Shown piece after piece: positions 10,851 to 22,099 of a DNA stretch of 64,000 nt; the first letter of the stretch is position 1; each line of letters opens with the position of its first letter. A model generated the notes under the pieces. That model did no database searches, was not told where the DNA came from, and was given only the letters and a program-made list of their open reading frames with translations. The DNA comes from Tolypeutes matacus (lineage: Eukaryota > Chordata > Mammalia > Cingulata > Chlamyphoridae): positions 4,812,520 through 4,876,519 of the forward strand of contig JAKSZT010053837.1 in assembly GCA_026826555.1 (NCBI GenBank), written 5' to 3'. Made by a program: the position numbers and the translations under genes.

Positions 10851-11130
10851 CTGTTCACACTGTCCAGGCCAGCGAGAGCCGCGGTGCCCGGCAAGTTCGG
10901 ATCCGGCCCCCCGACACCACCAACCCGCCACGCCGCGCAGCTCAGTCTGCGGGTTGGCGCTTCCCAGTTGCTGCGATCGCGGGTGGAGGCGGCAGGCGCA
11001 GCAAGTGCGGGGGGACCAGACCGGGTCCCCTGACTCTCGCTCGCTCCGACTAGCGGCCGAGGGACTGCGGCAGGACGCGAGCTCCGCGCCGCCGGGGCCT
11101 GGGGCTGCGCTGCGGGAAGGCTGCGGTGCG
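10851..11130 (-). other. RERG: Probable non-coding exon 1 of RERG (5' edge unknown)
   Basis: The minus strand reads GAACAG|GTGAGTGCC, a perfect CAG|GTGAGT donor, with the last exon base at 10851 inside the CpG island. The exon would join the leader of the coding exon at 7180. The 5' boundary given is a guess at the CpG-rich core; only the donor is supported by sequence. Open frames across this GC-rich stretch in several phases are expected by chance and I do not call them coding. Confidence 0.6.
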
Positions 11131-11138
11131 GCGCTCCG

Positions 11139-11152
11139 GCGCCCCCTACCGG
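11139..11152 (-). promoter_or_regulatory. CTCF core-motif match in the RERG CpG island
   Basis: The minus strand reads CCGGTAGGGGGCGC, which fits every position of the CTCF core CCRSYAGRKGGCRS. It lies about 290 bp upstream of the exon 1 donor. A CTCF site at a CpG-island promoter is common; occupancy cannot be read from sequence. Confidence 0.55.
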
Positions 11153-11589
11153 GCCAGGGCCGCGCTCCTCCGCGGCGCTGCTGCCCAGGGGAGACCATCA
11201 ACTACCACCAGCTCCTTGCGTCTTGGTCCAAGACAGGCTTCCCGTTTCCCTTCTGCAGTCTCCGGCCTCGAGCTTCGCGCAGGGAGAAGGCTCTCCTTAG
11301 TTAAAACCTTGCGTGTGCAAGCATCGCTGGGTGGTGTTTTCATTCCTTGTTGAAAATGATCCTCACGATATCCTTGAGATGTTTCTAGTTGTCCCCATGA
11401 TATCCAAGAGAAAACTGAAAGAAGATGAACAAGGGGTCCCAGGGAAGTAAACGGTAGGGTTGAAATGAAACCGAGGCCAGGATGGAAGCTGAGAGGTAGG
11501 AGAGGCGTAAACACTGAATTCACTTGAAAATGTGCATTTGAGAAAGCTCCAACGGGCTTCGTGCTCTCCCTACAAGATCAACACTTAGA

Positions 11590-12015
11590 CGATTTGAATA
11601 TGAGTCATACCCTGTGGTAAATGAAATCTAGACCCCAATTTAGACATGTTATTACTCTTAATCCATGTCCTTGTGGATGTGTATCCGTTGTACATGGGAC
11701 CACTTGAAGACCTTGTTTTTAGTTAAGGTGTGGCCCAAGCGAATGAGGGTCAGCTTTCATCTGCATTAGTGGAGCCCTTTTCAAGCAGAAGAAATCCAGG
11801 CACAGGAAAGCCATTAAGTCAGTGGGAACCTGGAAGAGAAAGAAGAGGACATCACCGCGTGACACAAAAGCCAAGGAACCCGAGGATTGCTGGCCAGAAA
11901 GAATGCTGGCAGGAAGATGCATGCCCCTCAGCCTCTGAAACACCATGCCAAGAAATCCCTGTAGTTAAGCCAACCCTTTGTGTGATATTTGTCTTAGCAG
12001 CCCAGCAAACCTAGC
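11590..12015 (+). mobile_element. Diverged LTR fragment, MaLR-like
   Basis: The order of blocks parallels the better-preserved LTR at 18331-18980: AGTTAAGGTGTGGCCCAAG, then a purine-rich stretch with GAGAAAGAAGAGG, then AGCCAACCCTTTGTG...TTAGCAGCCCAGCAAAC near the end. No clean termini or target-site duplication remain. Confidence 0.6.
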
Positions 12016-12099
12016 CATGCCCCCAGCACTCAAAACCTACCAAAGACAATTACGATTTGTGCTGTGCTGGACCAGCTTTCACATCCCTCAACTCATTCG

Positions 12100-12240
12100 T
12101 TATTTACACCCTCCTTGAGGTAAGGACTGGTAGCATAGTTATTAGCTTTTCACAGAAGTGGAAGGTGAGTTTCAGAGAGGTCACATGATTTCCCAAAGAC
12201 TGTGAAGCCCCTGGGCAAAGGAGCAGGAAATACCCAGGTT
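12100..12240 (+). repeat. MIR-like ancient SINE
   Basis: Contains TTCACAGAAGTGGAAGGTGA, TTCAGAGAGGTCACATGA and TTCCCAAAG blocks in the MIR order. Edges approximate. Confidence 0.65.
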
Positions 12241-12639
12241 ATTTCTCTTCCTTCAGATCTGGGAGTTGTTACCAAGTTACCAGATGGTCACTAGAAACCC
12301 CCTGAATATAGAGCAAGAGGGGCCTGGAGCTGTGTGTGGTTGGTGGAAGAGGTGTGACCATGGGACAGTTTCCAGGGTCCATGCTGACCGCGGAAGCCAC
12401 TGCTGCCACGAGTTGTGGGTCAGACTGGATGAGTAGGTAGATATGTCGCAGAAAGAGGAACCGTCTAGCTGAGTATGGGCTGTCCTGCTGAATTGAGAAG
12501 CTCAAATACTGTATCCTCCATGACTTTCCTGATCACTAATTCACCCCTTTCCCGGCACCAACCTGCATTAGATGACCCAACTCTGCCTCATGACCCTGTG
12601 CTTTGTCGTCATGTCTAGTTTGTACTCATTTTTATTGCT

Positions 12640-14165
12640 CAGGCTTCTCCATTAAACTTTTTCTTAAGCAGATATACTGAGATATGGTTTATATACCATC
12701 AATTCACCTGTTTAAAGAGTACAAGGCAGTGTTTGTAGCATATTCTCAGATATGTGCAAACATCACCACTATCAATTTTGGAACATTTTCATCACCTCAA
12801 AAAGAAACTTCATACCCTTTAGCTACTCGGCTCCTATCCCCGCCCCCACCCTTGGACCTCAACAATGATTAACCTAATTTCTGTCTCTATAGATTTCCCT
12901 ATTCTGCACATTTCATCTCAATGAATCATATAATATGCGTTTTGTGTGTGTGACTGGCTTCTTTCACTTAGCATAATGTTTTCCAGGTTCATCCCACGTT
13001 GTAGCTTGTATCAGTATTTCACTCTTTTCAAGGCCAAATAACGAATGTTCTGTTATCCCACTCATCAGTTTTGGTCACTTGAGTTGTTTCTGGCTTTTGA
13101 CTATTATGAATAATGCTACTATAAATATTCATGTACAAGTTTTGTGTGGACATATGTTTTCATTTCTCTTGGGTATGTACCTAGAAAGGAAGTGCTGGGT
13201 CATATGTTTAATTGTTTGAGGAACTGCCAAACTGTTTCCCAAAGTTGCTGCACCAGTACTGTTTTACATTTCCACCCGCAGTGTATAAGGGGACCGATTT
13301 CTCCACATTATTGGCCAACACTTGTTTATCTGACCTTTTGATTCTAGCGATTCTAATGCATGTGAAGTGATATCTTGCTGTGGTTTTGATTTGCCTTTTG
13401 CTGATGACTAATGAGGTCAAACATCTTTTCATGTGCTTATTGGCCATTTGTATGTCTTCCTTGGAGAAATGTCTAATCAGATCCTTAGCCCATTTTTTAA
13501 TCAGTTATTATCTTTTTATTAATGAGTTACAAGAGTTCTTTATATACTCTGGATACATGTCCCTTATCAGATATATGATTTGAAAATATCTTCTCACATT
13601 GTATGGGTTATCTTTTCACTTTCTTCATGGTGTCCTTTGAAACACACTTAAAAAAATTCACAAAGTTCAAAATTTTCTATTTTTTCCTCTTTGTTGCTCA
13701 TGCTTTGGTGTCATATCTAAGAATCTTTTGCCAAATCCAAGGTCATAAAGATTTACCCCTATGTTTTCTTCTAAAAGTTTAATAGTTTTAGCTCTTACAT
13801 TTAGGTCTTTGTTTCATTATGAAATGATTTTGTATATGGTGTGAAGTAAGTGTCCAACTTCATTCTCTTGCTTTATTTGCTTTTCTCAGCACCTTTTGTT
13901 GAAAAGACTATTCTTTCCTACTTGAATGGTCTTGGTATGCTTATTGAATATCAAGTGACCATAGAGATATGGTTTTATTTATAGACTCTCACTTTCATTC
14001 TTTCATCGCTATCTCTATTCTTGTGCTAGTACCATTATATTGTAGTAAGTTTTGAAGTGGCTAAACATAAGTCTGTCTACTTTGTTCTTCCTTTTCGAGA
14101 TAGTGTTGGTTATTCTGGGTCCCTTGCAATTCCATATGAGTTGATTTCACTGTGTTTTAGAGATC
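12640..14165 (-). mobile_element. Old L1, 3' part of ORF2
   Basis: About 1.5 kb whose minus strand encodes the C-terminal third of L1 ORF2, for example the segment [19 protein letters not shown] near 13385-13447. On the plus strand the typical reversed landmarks are plain: CTTTCACTTAGCATAATGTT, CTATTATGAATAATGCTACT and TTGGCCATTTGTATGTCTTC. The frame is broken repeatedly. It is an old mammal-wide type copy, 5'-truncated, ending at about 12640. Confidence 0.9.
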
Positions 14166-14289
14166 TTTTCATGCCACTACATCTACTTCACTGATTTCAA
14201 CTGTGTCATGGTGTAAGACATGTACCAGATGTAACTTATATAATTTATTTAGCCATGCAAATAAAACATTTAAAAATAAGTGCTATGCT

Positions 14290-14600
14290 CCATCATTTTT
14301 TTTAAAAATGAAGTAAATCCATATATACTAACATAAAAATATCTCCAAACTAAAACAAGATGCAATACATGGAACAAAATGCCACTTATGTAAAAAATAA
14401 AACAATCTGTATAATTTCTACGTGGGTATACACACATGCACATGTGACTGCATAGTAAAGGTATGAAGGCTACAGGGCAAATGGATGAGAGCAGTCACTT
14501 CTGGAGAGGTGTCTGGAACCGGGGTGGGTGGACACGGGGGGATGCTAAGCTTATCTGTAATGTCTTAATTTGTTTTATTTAGCTTATTTTATGAGGGGAT
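14290..14600 (+). repeat. Old interspersed repeat, class uncertain
   Basis: The order 'atgcaatacatggaac ... gtggaca ... TTTATTTAGC', with a CTGGAGAGGTGTCTGGAAC middle, resembles a segment at about 21740-21960 (CTGGTGACATGG, GGAATGGAACTG, then TTTTGACTATTTTATT). I recognise the style of an old mammalian repeat but cannot name it. Confidence 0.35.
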
Positions 14601-15202
14601 ATATTTATTGTATTACTAGGGAAATAAGGATTGAATTGTCCTTTCAGAAAAAAAATAAGGGAAATATAAATCATAAAAATAATACATGTGTTATGGAGAT
14701 GGTCTAAAAATCTTGTCAAAGAAAATTGGTCCATCTGCAGCAAAATCTTTAGTGCAAAAATGTAGAAATGGTTCTACAGAACAGAGCTCTGTCTCTTACA
14801 TGCACTCTGCCAACATGCCCCATGTATTTTATCTGGTGGCTGTGAATAATACTTTAGCCAGCTTGCACATGAAGGGTGATGATGGGAAAGCATGGAAGCT
14901 GATTGCAAGATGCTGTCACTCATGTCAACTTCGGGGACTGAAAATAGAAGCCAGGCTGCTGTCAGTCACACGGGCCACATCACCTTGCTGCTCCCACAGG
15001 CTGCTGCACGAAGGACCCACTTTCTGAAACACTCGGTTCCAGGGCACTCACTTTTAGGTTGCCTTGCTGTCGGTGCCTTTGATGACAGTTCATAAGTAGT
15101 TTACCTTTATTTCTTTTTTCTCTTTAGCTAGGTGGTAATATCAGGTATCAGAATTGCTGGAGCTTTGGGGGAAAAACAATGTCACCATTTAAGTTACTTT
15201 TA

Positions 15203-15296
15203 TTTTATTTTTTTTTACTGGGAGGTCCTAGGGATTGAACCCGGGTCCCTCCATATGGGAGACAGACGCCCAACCAGTTGAGCCACATCCGACCCC
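15203..15296 (-). mobile_element. DAS-type SINE, short monomer, with target-site duplication
   Basis: Plus strand: T-rich tail, then GGGATTGAACCCGGGTCCCTC (reversed B box) and GTTGAGCCACATCC (reversed A-box head). It is flanked by TTTAAGTTACTTTTA at 15188-15202 and 15297-15311, a perfect 15-bp target-site duplication. This shows it is a retroposed insert in minus orientation and not a tRNA gene. Confidence 0.92.
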
Positions 15297-16559
15297 TTTA
15301 AGTTACTTTTAAAATGTACATAGAGCTCAGAATTTCAGAGGTGGATAAACAAACAAATAAAAAAATTATTTCTAGGTGTTTACCAAAAGTGTTGGAATAA
15401 AGCACTTTACGGTAATTTAAAGATCTATATTAAAGCAAAGTTTTAACTAACACAATTACTGAGAATTCTCCAAATCCTGATACAAAGAACTAATTGTCAC
15501 AGCTGAGAATGGAACAAGAATAACCTGAGACTGGCAGAAGAACATTGATAAAATGTGGATTATATAAGAGAATAAACCTGGATCCAACAGGGATAGAACT
15601 AGTTTCCCAGCCATGTTGCCACTAAGTTTCGTAACTAGCACCCTAACAGGGTGGAATTGTAAAGAAATGTCAGAAGACTACTGTGCAATAAGTGCAATTG
15701 TATGTATTTATTCCTGAGTTCACAACATAATTCTCAGATTGCACTTTTTTCTTTTCATCATAAAATCTCAAGTTAAAGAATCTCCTCAAAAGTTCTAGAC
15801 TAGGTGCACTCCACCTGTTTTGTTAAGGTACTGCAAATCAAGTAAGCAGACCTCCTATCTAAAGCTATCTTTTAAGAGTTTATTCTTTGTCTCTGGTTGT
15901 ACACCACATGGTTTGACAAATATACATTGAGAGAGGACAAATTCGATATTTAGAGACTTTCAATTGTGCTGATGCTGGATGATAGAAGACACGCTTATAT
16001 TATAACATGTCTCTATTCATACATTAATAGCATATTACAGAAAGCTATTGAAACATTTGCCTAATAGTAACGGACTTGGCCAGGGAATTTTGGCAGGGAT
16101 TGGGCTTACACAGACCTGGCACCAAGAGTCACGTGGAAGAGCCAAGTTGAAAAAATGCAGATAGTAAGGCCCGTAGAGTTGTCAAATAGAAGAGGAGCAG
16201 AGAGGCAGGTTTCATTAAAGTCAAAATATAGAAGCAAGAATCTGGGACCAAGAGCCAAGCAGAAGAAAAGCTGTTAAGGGCTAAATAAATAAAGACATCT
16301 GTTTCACAATTGTTTATTTTAGGAATTCCATCCCCTTTTCTACTTCACCCCAGATGCCCAAGTCCACCCCATTCTCAGTTGTCATGATTACTTTGGGACT
16401 GTACTGTCGAGGTAATGTACCAGGCACCGCAAATCTTTTTCCTTCCTTCCCCCAACTTACATCTCTATCGATCACACTTGCTTGATGTCCCAGTCTCTTA
16501 GATCATGGCTGGGTAACAGAAGGAGTTCAAAGAACTGATTCCTTCCCTGGGGTTTACTG

Positions 16560-16650
16560 GAGCGACAGTATCATGGATAAGAGCAGGGGTGGCATTGGTT
16601 AGAATCCTGGCTTTGTCTCTTTGCTGTTTGTGATGCAGGCAGAGATTCTT
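16560..16650 (+). repeat. MIR fragment (weak)
   Basis: The block GGTTAGAATCCTGGCTTTGTC resembles the 5' core of MIR. Only a fragment is recognisable. Confidence 0.35.
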
Positions 16651-18330
16651 ATACTGGTAAAGTATAACTTAGAGCTTTATAGGTTTAACTTGTAATGTTT
16701 TTCTGAAGATTGCATTAGATAAGTTATGAAATGGACTACTAGATGGTGATAAGAATTCAATAGCTCTTTGGAGAGGCAGAAGCTAGAGCCAACGTTTAAA
16801 GTTGCTAATAGTTTTCTGTTTCTAAAGGTGGAGACACCGGTAGGATGGATCCGTTCTGTTTTAGGAAGAATTAGTTGACTGGGCCATGTGAATAATGTAG
16901 ACAGAAACCAAGGCATTGTTAAGGGAATGCATATGTTTTAGGGAATTGCACCAGGTGCAAGTGAGGCTCACCACTTAAGAGAAAACACAGTAAGGGATGA
17001 GAAAGTCTGGACTCATGGCTTCAGGGCATAGGTGTACTAGATCTCAAGAGATGAGGGAACTGGGGGATGGGTTGAAACCTCAAGTGATGAGATCAGGGTT
17101 CCCAAACTTGGGAAGCTGGCAGTAGATGGGCACAGCAGTAGAATTAGGCATGGGTGTATATGGATGACTTTGCAATATCCAATAATCCATGGGCAGATTC
17201 TGAATGTAAACTGCAAGCCATTTCTTGTCCTCTAGATCTTTATGGACCCTAGGAAAGTTGACACAATTTCTCAAACCATGTGCCTCTGGGAAATAGAGTA
17301 GAGCTAGAGTCCCAGTGGAGCCTAATGAATTATCTATGCATTATGAGTGCTTGCGTCAGGTACTTGGTCCAGGTAATAGAAGTTGAAGACCCAGCATGAT
17401 GCTTAGAAAGGTTAAAAAGTGGGGGTGGGGGGTGGGGGCATGGGAATGGTCAATGAGATTGGAGTGTTACTAAAAGAAGTCTAGTTACATGCTTAGAAAA
17501 ATGATTCACAGGTCCTTAGTTAGTGAATAAATGATTATGCTACCTTCACACAGTCAGGATGCCGCAGCCGTTAAACATATATTTGACTTTATAATCAACT
17601 TTGGTCTGCCTTCAGCCTTCAGTTCTCAGAATTGATTGAATCCAGGTGATTCACACTACTCAAACTTCTAAGAGATTGAAGTATATACATCAAGTTGATT
17701 ATTTATTAAATTTTAATCATGTACTTACATTATTAATGACCAGAAAATTTGTGTTCTCCATTCAGGTCACTCATAATCTGGAAAGCTAAAATAATATTCA
17801 CTAAGGCTATAAATAATATAAAGTTGGCACAAGGCAATATTTCATCTAGAGTAGGCGATGGAAAATTGTGCTTCATTCTTTTTCATTTGTAATTACACTT
17901 TTGCAATCTTTTTTATGAAACTGAGAAATAACCACCAGTTGTATACATGCAAAATCTACCATGTATCTATAAAATGGGATCTGACTTATCTTTTCCTCTT
18001 CCTTATTCTTTCATTTTCCTGGAGAGGATATAATAAATTTATTAATTTACAATCAAATTCCATATCTAGTTTGGAGTTAAAATACTTTCTGAAATCTTCC
18101 TTCATCCAGTTATACAATCCACTGTATAGATTGCATTTCTACTCACAGCTTTCCTTTAACAAGTACAGATTTCACTAGTTTAAGTCCCAGAAGGCAAAAT
18201 TATTTTCTTTATTCTGAAATTTTCCATGGGATACATCGTTGTTGCTGCATATTGTTCTGATCATTCTCTGACATGAAGACTTGGGTATTGACTTTGGAAT
18301 TATTCCCCTTCTATGTCATATTTCACTAAG

Positions 18331-18980
18331 TGTGATGGTTTGAAGCTGTATGGATCCAGAAAGTATGTTCTTAAAGCTAATCAATTTAATAGGTATAAAC
18401 CAATTGCAATGCAAGTAGGGCCTGTTGATTAGATTACCTCAGTTAAGGTATGGCCCAGGGTGGGTCTTTTTTTTTTAAAGATTTTATTTATTTATTCATT
18501 TATCCCACCCCTTGCTGCTTGTGCTTGCTGGGTCAGCTAACCACGCCGTGCAAGCGGGCTTGCCTTCACCAGGAGGCCTCGGGAACCGAACCCGGGGCCT
18601 CCCATATGGTAAACGGGAGCCCTACTGATTGAGCCACAGCCGCTTCCCCCAGGGTGGGTCTTAATCCTCTTACTGGAGTCCTTTATAAATGGGATGAATA
18701 TGGAGAGAAAAAGAGAAAGCCATAGAAGCAAGAAGCTGGAAGCAAAGAAACCAGGAAGAGAAGGGAAAGACCACAGATGCTGCCATGTGCCTTGCCATGT
18801 GATAAAAGAGTGCAGGATCACTAGCAGCCAGTCTTCTGGAAGAAGGCATCATTTGATGATGCTTTGATTTGGACATTTATCTTGGCCTTGAAACTGTAAG
18901 CTTGTAAACTAATAAATCTCCATTGTAAAAGCCAACCCATTTCTGTTATATTGCTTTCAGCAGCCTAGCAGACTAGAACA
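18331..18980 (+). mobile_element. Solo LTR with 5-bp target-site duplication, split by a SINE
   Basis: Begins TGTGATGGTTTGAAG and ends GACTAGAACA (TG...CA). It is flanked by CTAAG at 18326-18330 and 18981-18985, a 5-bp duplication as made by ERVL-type integrases. An AATAAA signal is at 18911-18916, about 65 bp before the end, so the LTR is in plus orientation. Without the SINE and its extra target copy it is about 456 bp. No internal region or second LTR is nearby, so it is a recombined solo LTR. Confidence 0.88.
18469..18647 (-). mobile_element. DAS-SINE inserted in the solo LTR
   Basis: Minus-strand SINE: plus strand shows AAAGATTTTATTTATTTATT (tail side), GGGAACCGAACCCGGGGCC (reversed B box) and GATTGAGCCACAGCCGCTTC (reversed head). 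It is flanked by CCCAGGGTGGGTCTT at 18454-18468 and 18648-18662, a perfect 15-bp duplication. The target lies within the LTR, so the SINE is younger than the LTR. Confidence 0.95.
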
Positions 18981-19084
18981 CTAAGCATGCTTTTATTATA
19001 AGAAAGCACTATTAAAAAAGGATCATTGGCTTATTCAAAACAATCATTTAAAATATATGAAAGATGTGTGTTTCTGCATCCTTG

Positions 19085-19555
19085 TCCCTTATTGTTTTAG
19101 TGGCCTGGCTGCTAAAACATGTACCATTCAATGAGTTGACTTAAATAATGAGAATTTATTGGCTCATGGTTTTGAGGCTAGGAGAAGTCCAAAATCAAAG
19201 TGTCAGTAAGGTGATAACTTTTTCACAGAAGACTGCAGGGTTCTGGGGTTGGCTCCAGAGATCCCTGGTCCTTGGCTCTTCTGTCACATGGCAATGCACA
19301 TGGCGATGTATTCTCCCTTCTCCTCCAGGTTCAGTTGACTTTGGGCTACTGGCTGCTTCCATGGCTTCTTTCTCCATCTGACTTTCACTCCGCCTTTATA
19401 AGACTTCAGAATCTGTAACAAAGTCCAACCTGATTCCGTTGGGCCACACTGTAACTGAAGTAACATCTTAAATCTTATTTACAATGGGTCCACATCCAGC
19501 AGAATGCAGACCACGATCCAGAAAACATCCAAACTGTGGGGCATGCTTACATTGG
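19085..19555 (-). mobile_element. MaLR-like LTR, minus orientation
   Basis: The plus strand reads TGGCTGCTAAAACATG, GAGAATTTATTGGCTCATGG, AGGAGAAGTCCAAAATCAAA, and later CTTTATAAGACTTC and CACATCCAGCAGAATG. This is the reversed order of blocks typical of MaLR LTRs (their polyadenylation signal lies in the reversed TTTATT). Termini are not clean. Confidence 0.6.
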
Positions 19556-20559
19556 AGTCAGGCATTCTGGTGCTTCTGGCTCCCACCCAGAGACTCTGCC
19601 TAGCTTGCTGCCTCCAGGTTTCACATAACTATATTCCTGCATCTCCAGCTTCCAAGAAATACCTTTGAGCATTTAACGTTCATCCTTCTCCATTACCTTG
19701 CAGCATCGTAAGGAATGACGTTTGTCTTCCTTTTCCACAAAGCTTTCACTGTTACGGGGAGGAAGATTTTTACATCATCCCTTCCAATGTTGTAAAACTC
19801 TCCAGCAACCATGTTGGGATGAGGATCTTGAGATTTAGGGGCTCCCTGGAAGTCACTGCTTACTGCTTATCTAAACCTTCACTTCTCAGTTACTTATTAT
19901 GTTGTAGAAGTCTCCTTAGGATTACCATATATGAATAAAGCCATCACCTGCTGCTTTATAAGATGTTGCTTTTTAATATTTTGTAACAACATACTCATGT
20001 TATTCTTAGTTAATGGAATGGTTTCTTTTGGGGTTTAGTAGCAAAGATTTGTTAATGGCAAGAACAGAATAGGGAACTGTTTAATTTTCAGTCTTCATCC
20101 TTGCTTTAGATAAACTCCATAAAGTTTTGACAGTTGTTTGTTTCTACATTCTGGTATAAAACAGCAGATTTAAAACCTGAAATACAGATAAAAATTGGAC
20201 TAAAATTATTGCCAGTTTCTTTTAACCATCAGGCACACTCCTGTTCCATGGGCAAGAAAAATCTTAGGAAGGATGAATTGATGCACAGTAAATTAGCAGT
20301 ACACAACTTAACTGGTAGACAGATATGCATCATTCTCATTTTAAAGGTAAAGTAAGGAAATACATTATTTGCTTCTTGAGGCAAACAAGTCAGGAGCAGC
20401 AAACCAGAGGATGAGCTGCTATAGGTGTCACTGAGGCACGTCACTTCTATTGAAATGTAATAACCATTGCGGACAATTAATGTCCTCAAACTGCAACAAC
20501 TATACTATATCGCACTATGAATACAAGCAATAAACTAATATTTGGATGACACTTTTGTG

Positions 20560-20690
20560 ATGTTCTCATTTCTTTCACTATGCCATTTGTTTCATTATAG
20601 AGATAAGGAAAGTGAGGTTCAGAGAGTATCTTGTCTAAGTTTACAAAGCTAGTAATTATTGGATACAACTCAGTTAACATTTCCTTGCCA
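20560..20690 (+). repeat. MIR-like ancient SINE
   Basis: The blocks GATAAGGAAAGTGAGGTTCA and GTTTACAAAGCTAGTAATTA correspond to the MIR core. It is partly cut off by the adjoining LTR. Confidence 0.6.
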
Positions 20691-21135
20691 TGTTTCAAGG
20701 CAAGATCGCGGGTGTGACAGTCTCTACTTTGTCCTGGAGCTTGGTGATCAGGCATCTGTCTCTGGGCCTCATCTCGAGCCTCTCGTGGCTTCTCTGTCTT
20801 TCTGCAGCTGTAGGTGAACCTGGAGTTTTCTCTCTCTCTCTCTCTCTTCCTCTCTTCTCCTTTCTCTCACCTGGGAGGACCCAAATGGCTGCTTCTTTCT
20901 CTGTGCCTCTCTCTGTGTCTCTACTTATATAAATCTCCCTTAAAAAGGCAGAGACCCAGTCTGGATTTCACCTCACTGATGTTGTCCAAACAAAAGACCT
21001 ACTGCGATCAAATCAAGGGATCTAATCGAAGATCCCTTAACTGAATTAATGTAATCAACAGGCCCCACACCCAAAGGAATGGATGAGTTGTAGAACATCA
21101 TCTTTTCTGGGATTCACAAAATTCAAACTGCCACA
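20691..21135 (-). mobile_element. LTR (5' part), minus orientation
   Basis: On the minus strand it begins TGTGGCAGTTTGAATTTTG at 21135. The start closely resembles the solo LTR at 58554 (TGTAGCAGTTTGA). It contains the tail ACTTATATAAATCTC and a (CT)n run (20826-20846) when read on the plus strand. The 3' end near 20691 is not clear. Confidence 0.6.
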
Positions 21136-21379
21136 CCTTATGTTATTTAATTTTATCCTCACCCTAATTCTGTGATGTAGTGTGTTAGTTAGGGTTTTAA
21201 TTGTTTTGGCTTTGAACTGATGTACATTTATTTTCAACTTCCATTGTCAAAACCTAGTCACATGGTAACACCAGATGAAAAGAGAGCTGGGAAATGTAGT
21301 TTCTTGCTGGATAACTTCTTCCAAAAAACAATTCTATACTTTGAAAGGGAGGGCATACGTTTGAGAAAGCCAGCCTTTT

Positions 21380-21490
21380 CTGCTATATAAGCCTTGAGAT
21401 GATATTCTGATCATACAGTTGAGAAAACTGAAGCTTAGAGAAATTTAGTGGCTCCCTCAATGTCACATAACTAGAGGTAGAAGAGCCCTA
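21380..21490 (+). repeat. MIR-like ancient SINE
   Basis: The blocks GTTGAGAAAACTGAAGCTTA and CAATGTCACATAACTAGAGG follow the MIR core order. Confidence 0.6.
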
Positions 21491-21739
21491 CCCCCAGAAA
21501 GGTATTTTGCTAGATGCTTAATGTATATGATTTAATTTAACACGTAAATTAAAGTTAATTAAAGATCCTTTAACTTCAAGTGAAATGAGTTAGATGGAAT
21601 AGAGTTAATCTGGCTGTCCAAACCACAGGATTAAAAGGCAGCAAAAACCATTAAAAAGAAGAATAAATAGCTTCTTTATATACCAGTAAGGACTGAACTT
21701 AAATGTATGTTGCCAAGAAGGAATAAACCAGTCTGATAT

Positions 21740-21960
21740 AATTTGTATATTTAAAATTTATATTTATACACATGTGTATATTCATGCAGACATAGAATTA
21801 TCTGTGAATGGAAGATATACAAGCTGCTGGTGACATGGTTTCTTCCAGGGAATGGAACTGAGTGCCTGGGGAACCAGGATTGGAGAGAGGCTTGGCTTTC
21901 ATTATACTCAATTATACCTTTTGACTATTTTATTATGTTCATGCAGTTACCTATGCAAGT
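21740..21960 (+). repeat. Old interspersed repeat, class uncertain
   Basis: Resembles about 14290-14600 in block order. Contains GGAAGATATACAAGCTGCTG and TATACCTTTTGACTATTTTA. Not assigned to a family. Confidence 0.35.
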
Positions 21961-22099
21961 TTAAAAATTTGAGTAAACTACATAAAGTCATCAGAAGATA
22001 CCACAACCCTTCCAGGGCTGTTGCTACTTCTCCAGAACTCTTTACTGCTAATCTTTCTACACAAACTCTTTTGCCTGTAGCCTGCAAATGTACCACTTC

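Larger units (their letters stand above)
10555..11200. promoter_or_regulatory. RERG: CpG island, probable RERG promoter region
   Basis: The only strongly GC-rich, CpG-dense stretch in the window, with many CGCG, GCGC and CCGCC words against an AT-rich background. It lies 3.5-4.2 kb upstream of the RERG start codon and contains a consensus minus-strand splice donor. No minus-strand TATA box is visible upstream of that donor, which fits a dispersed CpG-island promoter. The transcription start cannot be placed precisely. Confidence 0.8.

Noticed and set aside
10653..11304. Long open frames on both strands over the CpG island (126, 139 and 154 codons)
   Set aside because: GC-rich DNA has few stop codons. 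The frames overlap on both strands, lack motifs and cross the proposed donor.
14686..15027. 113-codon plus-strand frame
   Set aside because: No recognisable domain, no splice context, and the composition is that of surrounding DNA.
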